A program made the position numbers and the translations under genes. Shown piece by piece: positions 7,265 to 7,918 of a stretch of DNA of 7,918 bases. Positions within the stretch are counted from its first letter, which is position 1; each line of letters starts with the position of its first letter. The notes beneath the pieces were generated by a model. The model worked only from the letters and a program-made list of their open reading frames with translations. It was not told the DNA's origin and ran no database searches. This DNA is from JAYZDB01 sp036338025 (GTDB taxonomy: Bacteria > Planctomycetota > UBA1135 > UBA2386), in contig JAYZDB010000287.1 of the NCBI GenBank assembly GCA_036338025.1, forward strand, positions 1 through 7,918, written 5' to 3'.

Positions 7265-7600
7265 TCAGTAGGGGGAGTCGAGCATGTCCCAGATGATCTC
7301 CTCGACGTCTTGTTGGACGTGGCCGGTCAATCGCTTGACAGGTTCACCGTTGCCGACCAGGTGATCGACGATCTCAGGGACATCTTCTGGCTTCACGTGT
7401 GAGTAGAAGACGCGATCCGGAAATACGGTCAGGTTGATGGCAACCTCACAACCGCCGAAGCACGGATAGCGTCGGACCTTGACCCGTTCTTCCGTGGGGT
7501 CGTGGATTCCGACCTGCTCTTTGAGTGTCTCGAAGAGATCTCCGGAACCACACTCGGTGCAGTCGCCGCCCTCGCATACATACAGGAGTCGTTGGGACAT
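7265..7600 (-). CDS. [2Fe-2S] thioredoxin-like ferredoxin
   Basis: This 111-residue protein starts at ATG 7598-7600; a longer in-frame reading would run backwards through the neighbouring gene in the wrong frame and has composition unlike a protein. Cysteines are C9, C14, C17, C47 and C51. C9-x4-C14 and C47-x3-C51 reproduce the C-x4-C ... C-x3-C cluster-ligand spacing of NuoE and the thioredoxin-like [2Fe-2S] ferredoxins. C17 is extra. The block Y-P-C-F-G-G-C-E-V-A-I-N followed by a strand and Y-S-H-V-K-P-E-D-V-P-E-I-V is the usual second half of this fold. It probably carries single electrons. The start lies one base after the stop of the BoxB-like gene, so the two are almost certainly one operon and probably translationally coupled; the natural hypothesis is electron supply to that oxygenase. 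The C-terminal ~25 residues extend beyond the core fold. Confidence 0.88.
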   Translation of the reverse strand: MSQRLLYVCEGGDCTECGSGDLFETLKEQVGIHDPTEERVKVRRYPCFGGCEVAINLTVFPDRVFYSHVKPEDVPEIVDHLVGNGEPVKRLTGHVQQDVEEIIWDMLDSPY

Positions 7601-7601
7601 G

Positions 7602-7918
7602 TTAGCTGAGCTTGACGTACTCGAATTCAAAGGGGTTGTCGTTGACGCCACGATTCGGCGGCGAGATCCAATTGGCGATTTTTCCGACTTCGTGAACTTG
7701 GACCATGCAGGACGAGACGTGCTCGCGATCGGCATCGGTCGGTAGCCACTCGTCACGATGGGAGTTGAACTCCTCTTCGGTGATGAGTTCGCCCTCGGGC
7801 GAGAAGTTGTGATCCGCGTAGACGCCCTGGTGGCGACGGAACTTCTGGTCCGGAAGAGTGATCTTGAGGCCCATGTCCAATTTGTCGAGGTCACGCTGCC
7901 AACGGCCGACGATGCGTT
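7602..7918 (-). CDS. boxB: BoxB-like benzoyl-CoA 2,3-epoxidase subunit B, C-terminal part (runs off right edge)
   Basis: The frame is open from the right edge to TAA (7602-7604 on the plus strand), giving about 104 visible residues. A TTG/ATG near 7880 is not the real start: in-frame sequence upstream (R-I-V-G-R-W-Q-R-D-L-D-K) continues naturally. The C-terminus carries E-W-L-P-T-x-A-D-R, a V-H-E-V-G-K-I-A stretch, W-I-S-P-P-N-R-G-V-N and F-E-F-E-Y-V-K-L. I recognise this pattern from the C-terminal end of BoxB, the ~470-residue diiron oxygenase that epoxidises benzoyl-CoA in aerobic benzoate degradation. The diiron ligands lie upstream, outside the window, so activity cannot be judged. A BoxB-like paralogue acting on another substrate is possible; the gene symbol is provisional. 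It is the upstream partner of the ferredoxin gene. Confidence 0.72.
   Translation of the reverse strand, partial: RIVGRWQRDLDKLDMGLKITLPDQKFRRHQGVYADHNFSPEGELITEEEFNSHRDEWLPTDADREHVSSCMVQVHEVGKIANWISPPNRGVNDNPFEFEYVKLS

Noticed and set aside
7601..7894. Upstream extension of the ferredoxin frame to give a 209-residue protein
   Set aside because: The extra ~98 residues are Ser/Thr/Arg-rich and are the out-of-frame reading of the BoxB-like gene; the Met at 7600 begins the conserved fold.
1..7918. Mobile element, phage, toxin-antitoxin or defence island
   Set aside because: No transposase, integrase, nuclease, reverse transcriptase, small toxin pair or terminal repeats are seen; the genes are ordinary metabolic, regulatory and secreted types.

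Overview
The window looks like ordinary chromosomal DNA of a free-living, moderately GC-rich environmental bacterium. A planctomycete-type lineage is my best guess. The reasons are a secreted formylglycine sulfatase, a very long secreted ELWxxDGT-repeat protein with a C-terminal domain of a kind I associate with deep-branching planctomycetes, and no recognisable Shine-Dalgarno sequence before any visible start. This assignment is inference; there is no marker gene here.

Layout from left to right. Positions 3-590 (+) hold the 3' part of a TetR-family regulator, cut by the left edge. After 40 bp comes a family 2 glycosyltransferase of the dolichyl-phosphate-mannose-synthase-like type (631-1416, +). 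It converges on a secreted sulfatase (1430-2854, -), and a 9-bp inverted repeat sits across the junction. Upstream of the sulfatase on the same strand, 60 bp away, is a 1037-residue secreted protein (2915-6028, -) with 17 full ELWxxDGT units, a decayed 18th, and a separate C-terminal domain of about 126 residues. A 229-bp divergent intergenic region follows. Then comes a fold-type II PLP enzyme of the threonine dehydratase/serine racemase family (6258-7217, +). It converges on a two-gene minus-strand unit: a 111-residue [2Fe-2S] thioredoxin-like ferredoxin (7265-7600) and, one base upstream of it, the C-terminal end of a BoxB-like (benzoyl-CoA 2,3-epoxidase subunit B family) protein that runs off the right edge.

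The genes do not form one pathway. Three local pairings are plausible: TetR with the glycosyltransferase (same strand, short gap), the repeat protein with the sulfatase (both exported, same strand, 60 bp apart), and the BoxB-like oxygenase with the ferredoxin (1-bp gap, so probably translationally coupled). The last pairing is the most interesting functionally, because the canonical Box system uses the large flavin/iron-sulfur reductase BoxA rather than a small [2Fe-2S] protein.

I see no tRNA, rRNA, CRISPR array, insertion sequence, integrase, phage or plasmid gene. No stretch longer than 300 bases lacks a gene. I did not find a convincing new multi-gene defence or mobile system.
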